A stretch of 64,000 bases of DNA from Pelagadaptatus aseana (GTDB lineage Bacteria > Pseudomonadota > Gammaproteobacteria > Pseudomonadales > Cellvibrionaceae): NCBI GenBank assembly GCA_040365065.1, contig BAABNI010000001.1, forward strand, positions 62,001-126,000, given 5' to 3'. Below the pieces are notes generated by a model. That model was given only the letters and a program-made list of their open reading frames with translations. It was not told where the DNA came from and did no database searches. Within the stretch, counting starts at the first letter, position 1. Every line of letters starts with the position of its first letter. The translations under genes were made by a program, and so were the position numbers. Positions 1 through 8,569 of this stretch are shown piece by piece.

Positions 1-212
1 GGCTTTTCCCGAGCGTGGGCCTGCTCTTCATCGGACCCCATGGTAAAGGTGCCCGACTCGACCCGCACCATCTGTTGCATCAACTGTTTGATCTGCGCAT
101 CGGAGAACACCGTGGCTTCTGCGGTCTGCTTGGCCGTTTCGGCCAAGGTGGTAAAACTCAATGACGCACCCAGCGTCAAAGCCCCCATCCATGTTACGGT
201 TTTTTGAAGCAT
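1..212 (-). CDS. Secreted FGE/SUMF1-like protein, N-terminal part
   Basis: Only the first 70 codons lie in the window; the gene runs off the left edge. The ATG at 212 has a GAGG about seven bases upstream. Residues 1-24 look like a signal peptide with cleavage after TTLA. From residue 48 the protein reads MVRVESGTFTMGSDEEQA, the typical opening of the formylglycine-generating-enzyme fold (FGE-sulfatase/SUMF1 family). FGE oxidises a sulfatase cysteine to formylglycine, and a sulfatase gene with such a cysteine lies just upstream on the same strand, so maturation of that enzyme is a reasonable inference. Bacterial FGE usually acts in the cytoplasm, so the signal peptide is unusual and could instead mark another SUMF1-fold function. 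A terminator separates the two genes, so this one probably has its own promoter. Active-site cysteines would lie outside the window. Confidence 0.75.
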   Translation of the reverse strand, partial: MLQKTVTWMGALTLGASLSFTTLAETAKQTAEATVFSDAQIKQLMQQMVRVESGTFTMGSDEEQAHAREK

Positions 213-286
213 TGTCCGGCCTCATCTGTTTTATGTGTGTGGTTGTTTTGTTTAGAGATATTACGCATCAGCATAGTTGTTTACCC

Positions 287-317
287 AAAAAAAAGAGCCG
301 CTATTGCGACTCTTTTT
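287..317 (-). terminator. Intrinsic terminator after the sulfatase gene
   Basis: Read on the minus strand, AAAAAGAGTCGC and GCGGCTCTTTTTT pair around a four-base AATA loop with one G-T wobble, followed by a run of T. It begins about 16 bases after the sulfatase stop. The flanking A and T runs make it potentially bidirectional. Confidence 0.75.
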
Positions 318-332
318 CGTGTTTACTTACTC

Positions 333-1917
333 TTACTTGTAAGTAGTGTTTTGCCAGATTTGCATTTGCTCTACAGCATCATCCAAAGACCAGGAGCCAG
401 GCGCCTGAGTTGGCGGGAATTCTTTGAAGGTATTCAGGAATTCCATGGACTTCATTACCGCAGGGCCAAACATGTACATGCGATCCACGAACCAGCGATC
501 AAACTGACCAGATTCTTCGTGAGCAATTTCGTATGGATCCTGACGCAGGTTGGTAATCAGCGGCATACGACGTGGTTGCAACTGACAAGCCCACACTTCC
601 AGACCTTCACACTTCTGCTCCATGAACAGGAACTTCCAGTCATTGTAACGAAGAGCCGCTACATCACCGCTGTCGGTGGCGTAAATGTAAGTTTCACGCG
701 GCCAATCGGGGTTGTTGTCGGCGGTAGTGTTCTTACCTTTCACCAGGTGTGGCAGCAGGTTATAACCATCCAGATGGTTTTTGTACTTGCGACCATTGAT
801 GGTAGTACCTTTTTTCAACTTGGCTTTGACTTTGGTATCGCCAGTCGCTGCCAGAATAGTAGGTACCCAGTCATTGTGTGCAGTCAGCTCGTTAACCACC
901 TGACCCGCTGGGATCTTGGCTGGGTAGCGAACCATGGCCGGTACGCGGAAACCACCGTCCCAGGTTGTGTTTTTCTCACCTTTGTAGCGTGAAGTACCGC
1001 CATCAGGCCAGGAGAACTTCTCGGCACCGTTATCGGTGGAATACAGCACAATGGTGTTATCGGCAATTTTCAGATCGTCCAGTTTATCCAGCAGCTGACC
1101 GACGTGGCCATCGTGCTCAACCAGACCGTCACCGTAGAGACCACCGCGTACAGACAGACCTTCGCTTTCAGGCTTCAGGTGGGTCCAGACGTGCATGCGT
1201 GAGGCGTTAAACCAGACAAAGAAAGGTTTCTTGGCGGCGTGGGCCTTATCGATAAATTTCAGGGACGCAGACAGGAACTCTTCATCCACCGTCTCCATAC
1301 GCTTCTTGGTCAGAGGACCGGTGTCCTCAATTTTGCCATCAGCCGTCGACTTAATAACACCGCGGGGCGCAAAACGCTCTTTCAAACCGCCAGCCATAAA
1401 GCTGTCATAGTCTCTGTTTTCCGGCTCTTCCTCGGCGTTCAAGTGGTAGAGGTTGCCAAAGAACTCATCGAAACCGTGGTTGGTTGGCAGATGCTCGTCC
1501 TGATCACCAAAGTGGTTTTTACCGAACTGGGCCGTCATATAGCCCTTGTCTTTCAACAGACCGGCCAAGGTCACATCGCGCTCGCGCATACCTTCTTTGG
1601 CACCCGGCATACCCACTTTGGTCAGACCGGTACGCATGGGGGTGCTGACCGGTAATAAACGCGGCACGACCCGCGGTACAGGAGTTTTCACCGTAGTAAT
1701 CGGTAAAGATGGCGCCTTCTTTGGCGATGCGGTCGATGTTCGGCGTCCAGTGGCCGGCCTGACCCATGGTGTAGGCACTGAGGTTATCCATACCGATGTC
1801 ATCACCCCAGATGGCGAGAACGTTTGGCTTGGATGGGTTCGTCGTCGCCATGGCGGCGGCCGACAGAGCAAAAATACTGGCACTCAGCAATGAGCGCTTG
1901 AGGAGATTATTTTTCAT
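333..1917 (-). pseudogene. Periplasmic arylsulfatase, frameshifted
   Basis: Type I sulfatase that would hydrolyse sulfate esters in the periplasm. The 5' frame starts at the ATG at 1917 with a signal peptide (MKNNLLKRSLLSASIFALSA). It carries the metal-binding IWGDDIG and the formylglycine site CTAGR (C-x-A-x-R type) in NSCTAGRAAF. Shortly after the site, in FITGQHP, the frame is lost. The downstream frame resumes at MRTGLTKVGMPGA and runs to the stop at 333, with YSTDNGAEKF as the second metal motif. The join is a run of five C (plus-strand G 1638-1642); four would give GQHPMRTGL, as expected for the family. The span is 1585 bases, one more than a multiple of three. Restored, the protein would have about 527 residues, normal for the family. 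It is a recent pseudogene or a homopolymer sequencing error; all other motifs are intact. Confidence 0.85.
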
Positions 1918-2228
1918 CGTAAAGATTCCCTGTTAGTACTTCTAAAAATGAATTTACTACCGTAATACTTACTTCTATTCAGCCGGTTCTAGATCACCAA
2001 CTTGTGAGTGCAGTATTAACGCTACGGGCAACTTTGGATGTGTACTTTGTGTGAAAGTTTGTGACTTTACGAAAAAAAACGTTGCGGGTTTGCGCGCGCT
2101 GAAAAATCGTCTTCAGCCGCCAAGCAGGGCGCTACCCAACAGCCAGACAACGACAAAGGCGTCAGTCACTCCGACCCAAATAACCCAAGCTCATTGGGTA
2201 TAGCACATAATGAAGGCACCATCAGACA
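1918..2228. other. Intergenic region between the sulfatase and oxyR genes
   Basis: About 310 bases with no convincing gene. The left part is AT-rich and should hold the sulfatase promoter. A small hairpin at 2183-2199 (ACCCAA, five-base loop, TTGGGT) lies 30 bases past the oxyR stop but has no T run. Nothing else was recognised. Confidence 0.5.
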
Positions 2229-3128
2229 TCAGCTTTCAATTAGCGCCTCTCGACAAAGCTGCTGCAGCAGCTGCAAGGCATCTACACGGGAATAATTGGG
2301 CCTGACCAGAAACGCGATGCGGCGGTGAGGGCCGGGTTCACTCAGATGCACGGCACGCAACTGATCGTTTTCGGCAATCAGCTGTTCCAGCGCCATGGCC
2401 GGTACCAGCGTGGTGCCCAACTGACCTTTCACCATCTGGATCAGGGTGTTGAGACTGGTGGCGCCAAAGCCGTGATTGGCACTTTGAGCCTGCTCGAACT
2501 TACAGGCATCGAGAATGTGATCCTTGAGACAATGCCCCTCTTTAAGCAGCATCAGACTGGCCTGATCCAGCTCCTTGCTGGCAATTTCGGCTTGCCCCGC
2601 CTGCTGATTGCTGCTGTGAGCCACCCAGTAAAAATCTTCCTGCCAGAATTCAAACGACAACAGTCCCTCACAGGGATAGGGCAACGCCAGAATCGCAGTA
2701 TCGATTTCGCCACGCCGAACCATATCCACCAGCACATGGGATTGCTCTTCCACCACATTGAGCTGAAACTCCGGATACTGCTGGTTAATGGCCGGTAAAA
2801 TTTTGGGCAACAGATAGGGACCAATGGTAGGGATAATGCCGATGTCCATGGGATAGCCCAGCGGGCTTTCACCACTCTTGGCGAGGTTTTGCAGATCGTC
2901 TACCTGCAACATGATGGTTCGGGCCTGTTGCAAAATCTGACGCCCCAGGGGCGTTACCAGCACCTTTTTGTTGTCCCGTTCAAACAGCTGAACACCCAAC
3001 TGCTTTTCCAGCTCATTCAGTGCGGTACTGAGGGCCGACTGGCTGACAAAACAATTCTCTGCCGCTTTTTTAAAGTGCAGTGTTTTTTCTACGGCCAATG
3101 CGTAGTGCAATTGCTTCAGGGTAATCAC
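2229..3128 (-). CDS. oxyR: Hydrogen peroxide sensor OxyR
   Basis: LysR-family activator of the peroxide response. Residues 1-60 form the winged helix-turn-helix (FKKAAENCFVSQSALSTAL); residues 90-299 form the effector domain. The redox pair is clear: GHC at Cys200 and DAC at Cys209, matching Cys199 and Cys208 of Escherichia coli OxyR, which form the regulatory disulfide. The length of 299 residues is normal. The start is a GTG at 3128 with a weak ribosome site; no in-frame ATG gives a better N-terminus. OxyR usually represses its own gene, but no operator was recognised here. cheV is divergent, 145 bases away, with no evident functional link. Confidence 0.92.
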   Translation of the reverse strand: MITLKQLHYALAVEKTLHFKKAAENCFVSQSALSTALNELEKQLGVQLFERDNKKVLVTPLGRQILQQARTIMLQVDDLQNLAKSGESPLGYPMDIGIIPTIGPYLLPKILPAINQQYPEFQLNVVEEQSHVLVDMVRRGEIDTAILALPYPCEGLLSFEFWQEDFYWVAHSSNQQAGQAEIASKELDQASLMLLKEGHCLKDHILDACKFEQAQSANHGFGATSLNTLIQMVKGQLGTTLVPAMALEQLIAENDQLRAVHLSEPGPHRRIAFLVRPNYSRVDALQLLQQLCREALIES

Positions 3129-3235
3129 GACTCAATCTCTGTCATTAAATTTTTAGATCACAATAGCAATGACATCCTAATTAACCAAACAAAAATTGAC
3201 CCTGTTGTGACTTAAGAACGTAACCGGATAACCGA

Positions 3236-3241
3236 TATAAT
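3236..3241 (+). promoter_or_regulatory. Possible -10 box for cheV
   Basis: TATAAT lies 31 bases before the cheV GTG. The best -35 at 18-base spacing is TTAAGA (3212-3217), a weak match; TTGTGA at 3205-3210 is too far for normal sigma-70 spacing. The -10 is convincing by sequence, the -35 is not. Confidence 0.4.
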
Positions 3242-3272
3242 GTAGGGCTTTAACGATAAATCAGGAATTCAC

Positions 3273-4163
3273 GTGACATCCAAGGCATCACATTCTCAGG
3301 GCTTACTGCTGTTTAAACTGCACAACGGCCACCCATTTGCACTGGGCACACTGAAAATCAGGGAACTGGTTCCCTATCAACCGGTGACGTCGATGATCAA
3401 TTCCCCTGCGGGCGTGGTTGGCGCGGTCAATATCCGGGGCCAGACCCTGCCGATTCTGGATATGGCCGCCATCATTGGTTACGGCGCAATACCCGAAGAT
3501 CGACTCAAGGATTCCTATATTCTGGTTACCGATTGTCAGCGCAAGACCGTGGGCTTTCTGGTGGATGGCATTGAGCGCATTGTCGATGCCGACTGGAAAC
3601 ACATTCAATCCCCACCCAAAAGCCTGGGCGGTCAGGTGTTTATCACCGGCACCACCGAAGTCAATGGTGAGATCATTCAACTGATGGACGTGGAGTTGCT
3701 GTTGAGCATGGTGTATTCCGGTGACACCAATCATCTGGATGTGGCCATCACCGACATCGAAAGGGAAAAGCTCAAGCCCCTCAAGATTCTGGTGGTGGAT
3801 GATTCCGTGACCGCCCGCAAACAACTGACCGATGTCCTCAGCCACCTCAACATCCCCTTCGAGGTCACCGACAACGGCAGTCATGCACTGGAAATCATGC
3901 GCGAAAAAGCCAAGTGGGGAGAACCCATCGATCTGTTAGTGAGCGACATTGAAATGCCCGGTCTGGATGGCTACGAGCTGACCTTCGAAGTGCGCAACGA
4001 TACGACTTTAAAAGACGCCTACATTATTCTGCACACATCGCTGTCGAGCGAAATCAGCGTGGGACAGGCCCATCAGGTGGGCGCCAATGAGGCCCTGGAA
4101 AAGTTCGACGCCCGCAATCTGATTGACGCCATGCTGGTGGGTGCCGACAGCCTGAACAAATAG
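3273..4163 (+). CDS. cheV: Chemotaxis coupling protein CheV
   Basis: Adaptor linking chemoreceptors to the CheA kinase, with a receiver domain thought to allow adaptation. Residues 10-155 form a CheW-like domain (PAGVVGAVNIRGQTLPILDM). Residues 170-290 form a receiver domain, with the acidic pair in ILVVDDS, the phosphoacceptor Asp in LVSDIEMPG and the conserved HTS/K region near the end. The 296-residue length fits CheV. The start is GTG at 3273, preceded by CAGGA at 3262-3266. No other che gene is adjacent, so it is a stand-alone gene as often seen for cheV. The stop codon lies at the join of a 20-bp tandem duplication. It could serve the chemoreceptor at 46736, but the window does not show that. 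Confidence 0.9.
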   Translation: MTSKASHSQGLLLFKLHNGHPFALGTLKIRELVPYQPVTSMINSPAGVVGAVNIRGQTLPILDMAAIIGYGAIPEDRLKDSYILVTDCQRKTVGFLVDGIERIVDADWKHIQSPPKSLGGQVFITGTTEVNGEIIQLMDVELLLSMVYSGDTNHLDVAITDIEREKLKPLKILVVDDSVTARKQLTDVLSHLNIPFEVTDNGSHALEIMREKAKWGEPIDLLVSDIEMPGLDGYELTFEVRNDTTLKDAYIILHTSLSSEISVGQAHQVGANEALEKFDARNLIDAMLVGADSLNK

Positions 4164-4182
4164 CCGACAGCCTGAACAAATA
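4143..4182 (+). repeat. 20-bp tandem duplication across the cheV stop
   Basis: A 20-base unit (GCCGACAGCCTGAACAAATA) occurs twice, at 4143-4162 and 4163-4182, without mismatch. The TAG stop of cheV spans the junction, so the second copy is untranslated. The perfect identity suggests a recent slippage event. Confidence 0.9.
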
Positions 4183-4205
4183 AATGAGTCAGCAAATAGC
4201 CAGGC

Positions 4206-5240
4206 TCAACTGGATCCACTCGAGCGAAATTGTCCCGGCGCCATACCGGACCAGCGCTTGAAAGCCTGGCGAAAACTGCGCACATCACTGTAACTGAGGG
4301 CCTTGGCTACCGCCTCAAGACTCATGGTTTCGTCCTGAAGAAATTCCCGGGCCAGACCATAGCGATGATCATCGAGCAGGTGCTGGAAATTGCAGCCCAG
4401 AGCCGTCAACCGGCGACGCAGGGTTCTGGATGACATACTGAAGTGAGACGCAACCGCCTCAATGGAAGGTAGCTGCTCACAACTGTTCAAATAGCCGTTT
4501 ACCGCCCCCAGTAAATCCTGCTCCTGAGCCAACTGCCGCAAGTGTTTTCTGCAAAGGGCTTCGAGCAGCGCCAGATGCTCCGGGTCGGCGTAGGGCAAAG
4601 GTCGCTGAACCAAGGCCGCCGCAAACTCGACACGATTGGCACCGGCCCGCTCTGCCACATCACAACAGACTGCCCCTTCGAAGTAATGCAGGACTTCAAT
4701 AAAGACAGGCGTTGCGAATGCCAGTGCCTGAAAGGTCACCCGATCAACCAGAATGTCTTCCAACAGGGTGTGCAATGCCGCAAAACTGCTCTCCACCTCA
4801 AACTGCTGCGTTGTTTCATCCACCGGCGTGGGTAACAGGGTCAGTGCATAACCACCATGGTCCAGAGCTTGAAGTGATACCTGCATTTGCCAACTGAACA
4901 AGCCGACAAAGCGGGTAAACAATCGCAGTGCGTCCAGCACCGTCTGACTACTGAGCATCGCCTGCCCCAGTAACCCCCACTGACTCAAGCCCATCGAACG
5001 ACCATGATGAAAGGCGAACAGCGGGTCGCGATTGAGATTGGCTATGCGGATATATACGGCCAGTTCCTGCTCCACCGTGACGCAACGGGTCGGGTCTTCA
5101 AGAAATTGCTGATCAACACCGGTACCCTGCAACACCGTTTCAACAGCCACCCCCTGCTCCCGCTGCAAACGCAGCAACAGCTTTTGTAACTCAAAGCTGT
5201 GCCAGGAAGGCGTGGAGTACTGCAACACATTCTGTTTCAA
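4206..5240 (-). CDS. AraC-family regulator (arabinose-binding-domain type)
   Basis: Transcription factor of 344 residues. Residues 20-210 match the N-terminal domain seen in OruR/ArgR-like and other catabolic AraC regulators (GLSQWGLLGQAMLSSQTVLDAL). Residues 245-340 hold two helix-turn-helix units ending in SYSDVRSFRQAFKRWSGMAP, the AraC signature. The start is taken as TTG at 5240, with GAGTGAG a few bases upstream; this choice is moderate. The gene is divergent from the FAD-oxidoreductase operon, with about 118 bases between the starts, and is probably its regulator. The effector is unknown. Confidence 0.87.
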   Translation of the reverse strand: MKQNVLQYSTPSWHSFELQKLLLRLQREQGVAVETVLQGTGVDQQFLEDPTRCVTVEQELAVYIRIANLNRDPLFAFHHGRSMGLSQWGLLGQAMLSSQTVLDALRLFTRFVGLFSWQMQVSLQALDHGGYALTLLPTPVDETTQQFEVESSFAALHTLLEDILVDRVTFQALAFATPVFIEVLHYFEGAVCCDVAERAGANRVEFAAALVQRPLPYADPEHLALLEALCRKHLRQLAQEQDLLGAVNGYLNSCEQLPSIEAVASHFSMSSRTLRRRLTALGCNFQHLLDDHRYGLAREFLQDETMSLEAVAKALSYSDVRSFRQAFKRWSGMAPGQFRSSGSS

Positions 5241-5358
5241 CGCTCACTCTCGTCACTGTCCGAAATTATCCCCCATTGTCCGTTTTTCCCCCTGAATTTG
5301 CCACCACAGATTGTTTAAGCTGATGGCCACCGCCTTCGGGCACAAACCAATACTGACT

Positions 5359-6990
5359 ATGACCCCAAAATACGACGCCATTGTCATTGGTGCAGGCCAC
5401 AACGGCCTGACCAATGCCGCCTATCTGGCCAAGGCCGGATTGAACGTTCTGGTACTGGAAAAAAACGATTACATCGGTGGCGCTGCAGTCAGCCGCGAAT
5501 TGCACCCGGGCTGGATTTACTCCAATTGCTCTTACGTTTGCACCCTGTTGCGCCAGTCCATTCATCGCGACCTCAACCTCAGTAAATACGGGCTGATGAT
5601 TGTGCCTTACGGCAGCACCACCTTCCTTGGTGCCAATGGCAGTTATCTGGCCGAATACACCAACGAGGCCATGACCTATCGCGACATCAAGCGCCACTCG
5701 CCACGGGATGCCGATGCCTACGTCCGCTACCACCGGGATCTGATGCGCTACTGCAAACTGATCCGCTACTTTCTGCTGCGCACGCCCCCCGACCCGACCT
5801 CATTCAAACCCCGCGACATCAAAGAAATGATTTACATGGGTCGCAAGTTTCTGGATATGGGCGAAGAAACCATCTACGAATTTATCCGGTTTCTGACCAT
5901 GAGTGCGGCCGATTTCCTCGACGAATATTTTGAGAGCGACTTGCTGAAGGCCGGATTGGCTTCAGCCAGCATCATCGGTACCGCTCTGGGAGTCTATTCA
6001 CCGGGCACCGCTTACGTTTTGCTGCACCATGTCATGGGTGATGTGGATGGTAGCGTTGGCACCTGGGGGCTGGCCCGCGGCGGCATGGGGGCTATTTCCA
6101 ACGCCATTGCCGGCGCCCTGCAGGACTTTGGTGGCAAGATAAAAACAAACGCCGAAGTGGCACAACTGCTGGTGCGCAATAACAGGACCTATGGCGTAAC
6201 ACTGACCAACGGCGATGAAATCCACGCCGACATTGTGGTTTCCAACCTCGACCCCAAGCGCACCTTCACCAAAATTGTCGACGCCAAAGACATTCCCGCC
6301 AAGCTGCGCAAAAAAGCGGAAAACTTTAAAATTCGCGGCTCTTCAGGAAAGCTCAATTTTGCCCTTACCGGCCGTCCCACCTTTCCGGCCCTGCCCCAGA
6401 ACAGCGAACTGACCAAAGGGTCGCTGCAGTTTGTTGAATCACTTGAAGCCATGGAGCGCGGTTACGACGACTGGAAAAATAAACGCTGGTCACGCAAACC
6501 CTTTGTCGAGCTGACCCAGTCATCCATCTGGGATCCGACTCTGGCGGCCCCGGGCCATTACTTTGTCTCCACGTTTGTCCAGTACTGCCCGGCGGACGTT
6601 GAGGGCGGCTGGGATCAGAACAAAAAAGACGCCTTTGCCAAAAGCGTGATCGACACCATCGCGGAACATAGCCCGGACTTTGAAGACCTGATCGCCCACG
6701 TTGAAGTGCGCACCCCGGCCGAGCTGGAAAGCGAAGTGGGCCTTACCGAAGGCAATATTTTTCAGGGAGAACTGACCATCGACCAACTGCTGTTTAATCG
6801 CCCCTTCCCCGGTTACGCCCAGTACCGTGGCCCGATTCAGGGCATGTACCTGTGCGGTTCGGCTACACACCCGGGGGGCGGCGTCTCCTCGGCTTGTGGT
6901 GCCAACTCCGCGCGGGAAATCCTGCTCGATTTAAAACGCAGCAAAGTCAACGGCGCCGCCGTAGTGCCAGAGGAATTTGTCGATGACTGA
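5359..6990 (+). CDS. FAD-dependent oxidoreductase, phytoene-desaturase-like (first of pair)
   Basis: A 543-residue flavoprotein of the phytoene dehydrogenase/PYROXD2 superfamily. The dinucleotide-binding motif is at the N-terminus (AIVIGAGHNGLTNA), followed by the acidic end of beta-2 (VLVLEKND). The C-terminal FAD segment is MYLCGSATHPGGGVSSACG. The ATG at 5359 is preferred because the Rossmann strand then starts at residue 5; the same frame is open from TTG 5311, which would add 16 residues. No clear ribosome site precedes either. It overlaps the next gene by 8 bases (ATGACTGA), so the two are translationally coupled. The substrate is not predictable. Carotenoid desaturation is unlikely, since no phytoene synthase is nearby and the partner is a folate-type protein. 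Confidence 0.85.
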   Translation: MTPKYDAIVIGAGHNGLTNAAYLAKAGLNVLVLEKNDYIGGAAVSRELHPGWIYSNCSYVCTLLRQSIHRDLNLSKYGLMIVPYGSTTFLGANGSYLAEYTNEAMTYRDIKRHSPRDADAYVRYHRDLMRYCKLIRYFLLRTPPDPTSFKPRDIKEMIYMGRKFLDMGEETIYEFIRFLTMSAADFLDEYFESDLLKAGLASASIIGTALGVYSPGTAYVLLHHVMGDVDGSVGTWGLARGGMGAISNAIAGALQDFGGKIKTNAEVAQLLVRNNRTYGVTLTNGDEIHADIVVSNLDPKRTFTKIVDAKDIPAKLRKKAENFKIRGSSGKLNFALTGRPTFPALPQNSELTKGSLQFVESLEAMERGYDDWKNKRWSRKPFVELTQSSIWDPTLAAPGHYFVSTFVQYCPADVEGGWDQNKKDAFAKSVIDTIAEHSPDFEDLIAHVEVRTPAELESEVGLTEGNIFQGELTIDQLLFNRPFPGYAQYRGPIQGMYLCGSATHPGGGVSSACGANSAREILLDLKRSKVNGAAVVPEEFVDD

Positions 6991-8569
6991 TATTTCAGCT
7001 AGCCATGACGTCATTATTATCGGTGCCGGCCACAATGGTCTGGTGTGCGCCAATTATCTGGCCCGTGCCGGCAAGCGGGTACTGGTACTCGAAGCGGCAG
7101 CACAAACCGGAGGGCTTGCAGCCAGCCGCCAACTCGATGGCGGCTTTCAGTGCGCCGTACCTCACAGCCTGCCGCAGCTGCAGAAGAAACTGGTTGATGA
7201 TCTCAAACTCACCGATTTCGGCTTCCGCCTACCCGATACCACACTGCCCACCGTTGCCCTGAACCCCGACGGCAAGCACATCACCATCACCGCAGATCAA
7301 CTGTGCGGCGCATCCGATGCAGACACTCTGGCCTACGGTGAATTCACCCGATTGCTGAATCGCTTTGCCAAAGCCATTGAGCCCTTCTGGTATAAGAGCC
7401 CGCCCCGTATTGGTTCGGGCAACTGGGCCGACACCCTGTCACTGGGCCAGTTTGGCTTGAATCTGAGATTGCTGGGCAAGCAAGATATGGCCGAATTTAT
7501 GCGCATGATTGCTCTGCCGGCTCAGGACCTGACCGATGAGTTTTTTGACAGCGACCTGCTCAAGGCCGCCCTCAGCTGGGATTTTGTGATCGGCAATAAA
7601 CTCGCACCCCGCTCACCCAACAATGCGGTACTGAATCAACTACTGAAACTCTCCGGCGATCTGGCTGGCAACAATCGCTATCACACCGGCGCGGTCACCC
7701 TCTTTCCCGGCGGTGCCAATTCGTTGATTCGGGCCATGGAGCAATCGGCACAAGCCGCCGGCGCAGAGATCTTGTGCAACGCCAGCGTAAAACGTGTTCT
7801 GATGCAGGATCAAACCGCTGTCGGCGTCGAACTGGACGATGGCCGAACCTATAAGGCCCATCATATTGTCTCCAATGCCGACCCCAAAACCAGCTTCTTC
7901 AAACTGCTTGGCGCGCGACATCTGCCCATCCAGTTTGCGCATCGAATTCGTCGCAACCGCAATCGTGGCATGGTGGGCAAACTGCATTTGGGGTTAAAAA
8001 ACCTGCCCCATTTCAACCAGCTCAACAACGCCAATGGCCGTTTGTTGATCGCCCCCAGTCGCGAGTATATAGAGAGCGCTTTTGATCAGGCCAAATACGG
8101 CGAGGTCAGTGATCAGCTGGCCATGGAAATTGTGATCCCAACCCTGCAGGACCCGTCTCTGGCACCCACCGGACACCACCTGCTGTCGGCTCACGTGCAA
8201 TATCTGCCCTATGACATCAAGGGTGGCTGGGAAGAGCACAAGCCCCGGGTACTGGAATCGTTACTCAATACCTTGCAGCAATACGCACCCACCATTCGGG
8301 AATCGATTGTCAGCGCCGAATTGCTCACCCCCAAAGACCTTGAACAGGAGTATCGGGTGGATGGCGGCCACTGGCATCACGGCGAATTCTGTATTGACCA
8401 ATGGTGGGTCAATCGCCCCACCTATGGCGCGTCCCAATACACTACACCGGTGACCGGGTTTTACCTCTGCGGGGCTGGTTCTCACCCCGGCGGCGGCATT
8501 ATGGGCGCGGCCGGGCACAACTGCGCGCAGCAGATATTGAACACCGGCAAAGGGGCAGCAACACCATGA
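6983..8569 (+). CDS. FAD-dependent oxidoreductase, phytoene-desaturase-like (second of pair)
   Basis: A 528-residue paralogue of the preceding flavoprotein, with VIIIGAGHNGLVCANYLARAG at the N-terminus and FYLCGAGSHPGGGIMGAAG near the C-terminus. Both proteins share an ESDLLKA/DSDLLKA segment in the middle, so they probably arose by duplication and may form a heterodimer. The ATG at 6983 follows GAGG at 6970-6973 with ideal spacing; an in-frame TTG six bases earlier is a poorer choice. Its TGA overlaps the ATG of the GcvT-like gene (ATGA). The overlaps imply strict stoichiometric production of all three proteins. Confidence 0.85.
   Translation: MTDISASHDVIIIGAGHNGLVCANYLARAGKRVLVLEAAAQTGGLAASRQLDGGFQCAVPHSLPQLQKKLVDDLKLTDFGFRLPDTTLPTVALNPDGKHITITADQLCGASDADTLAYGEFTRLLNRFAKAIEPFWYKSPPRIGSGNWADTLSLGQFGLNLRLLGKQDMAEFMRMIALPAQDLTDEFFDSDLLKAALSWDFVIGNKLAPRSPNNAVLNQLLKLSGDLAGNNRYHTGAVTLFPGGANSLIRAMEQSAQAAGAEILCNASVKRVLMQDQTAVGVELDDGRTYKAHHIVSNADPKTSFFKLLGARHLPIQFAHRIRRNRNRGMVGKLHLGLKNLPHFNQLNNANGRLLIAPSREYIESAFDQAKYGEVSDQLAMEIVIPTLQDPSLAPTGHHLLSAHVQYLPYDIKGGWEEHKPRVLESLLNTLQQYAPTIRESIVSAELLTPKDLEQEYRVDGGHWHHGEFCIDQWWVNRPTYGASQYTTPVTGFYLCGAGSHPGGGIMGAAGHNCAQQILNTGKGAATP

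Noticed and set aside
1638..1642. Phase-variable tract in the sulfatase
   Set aside because: Five C is too short for usual slippage-driven switching. An indel or sequencing error is simpler.
2183..2199. Terminator for oxyR
   Set aside because: A six-base stem with no T run is too weak to call as an intrinsic terminator.
8401..8565. Upstream extension of the GcvT-like gene
   Set aside because: The extension lies in the previous gene, and the ATG at 8566 overlaps its stop as in a coupled operon.
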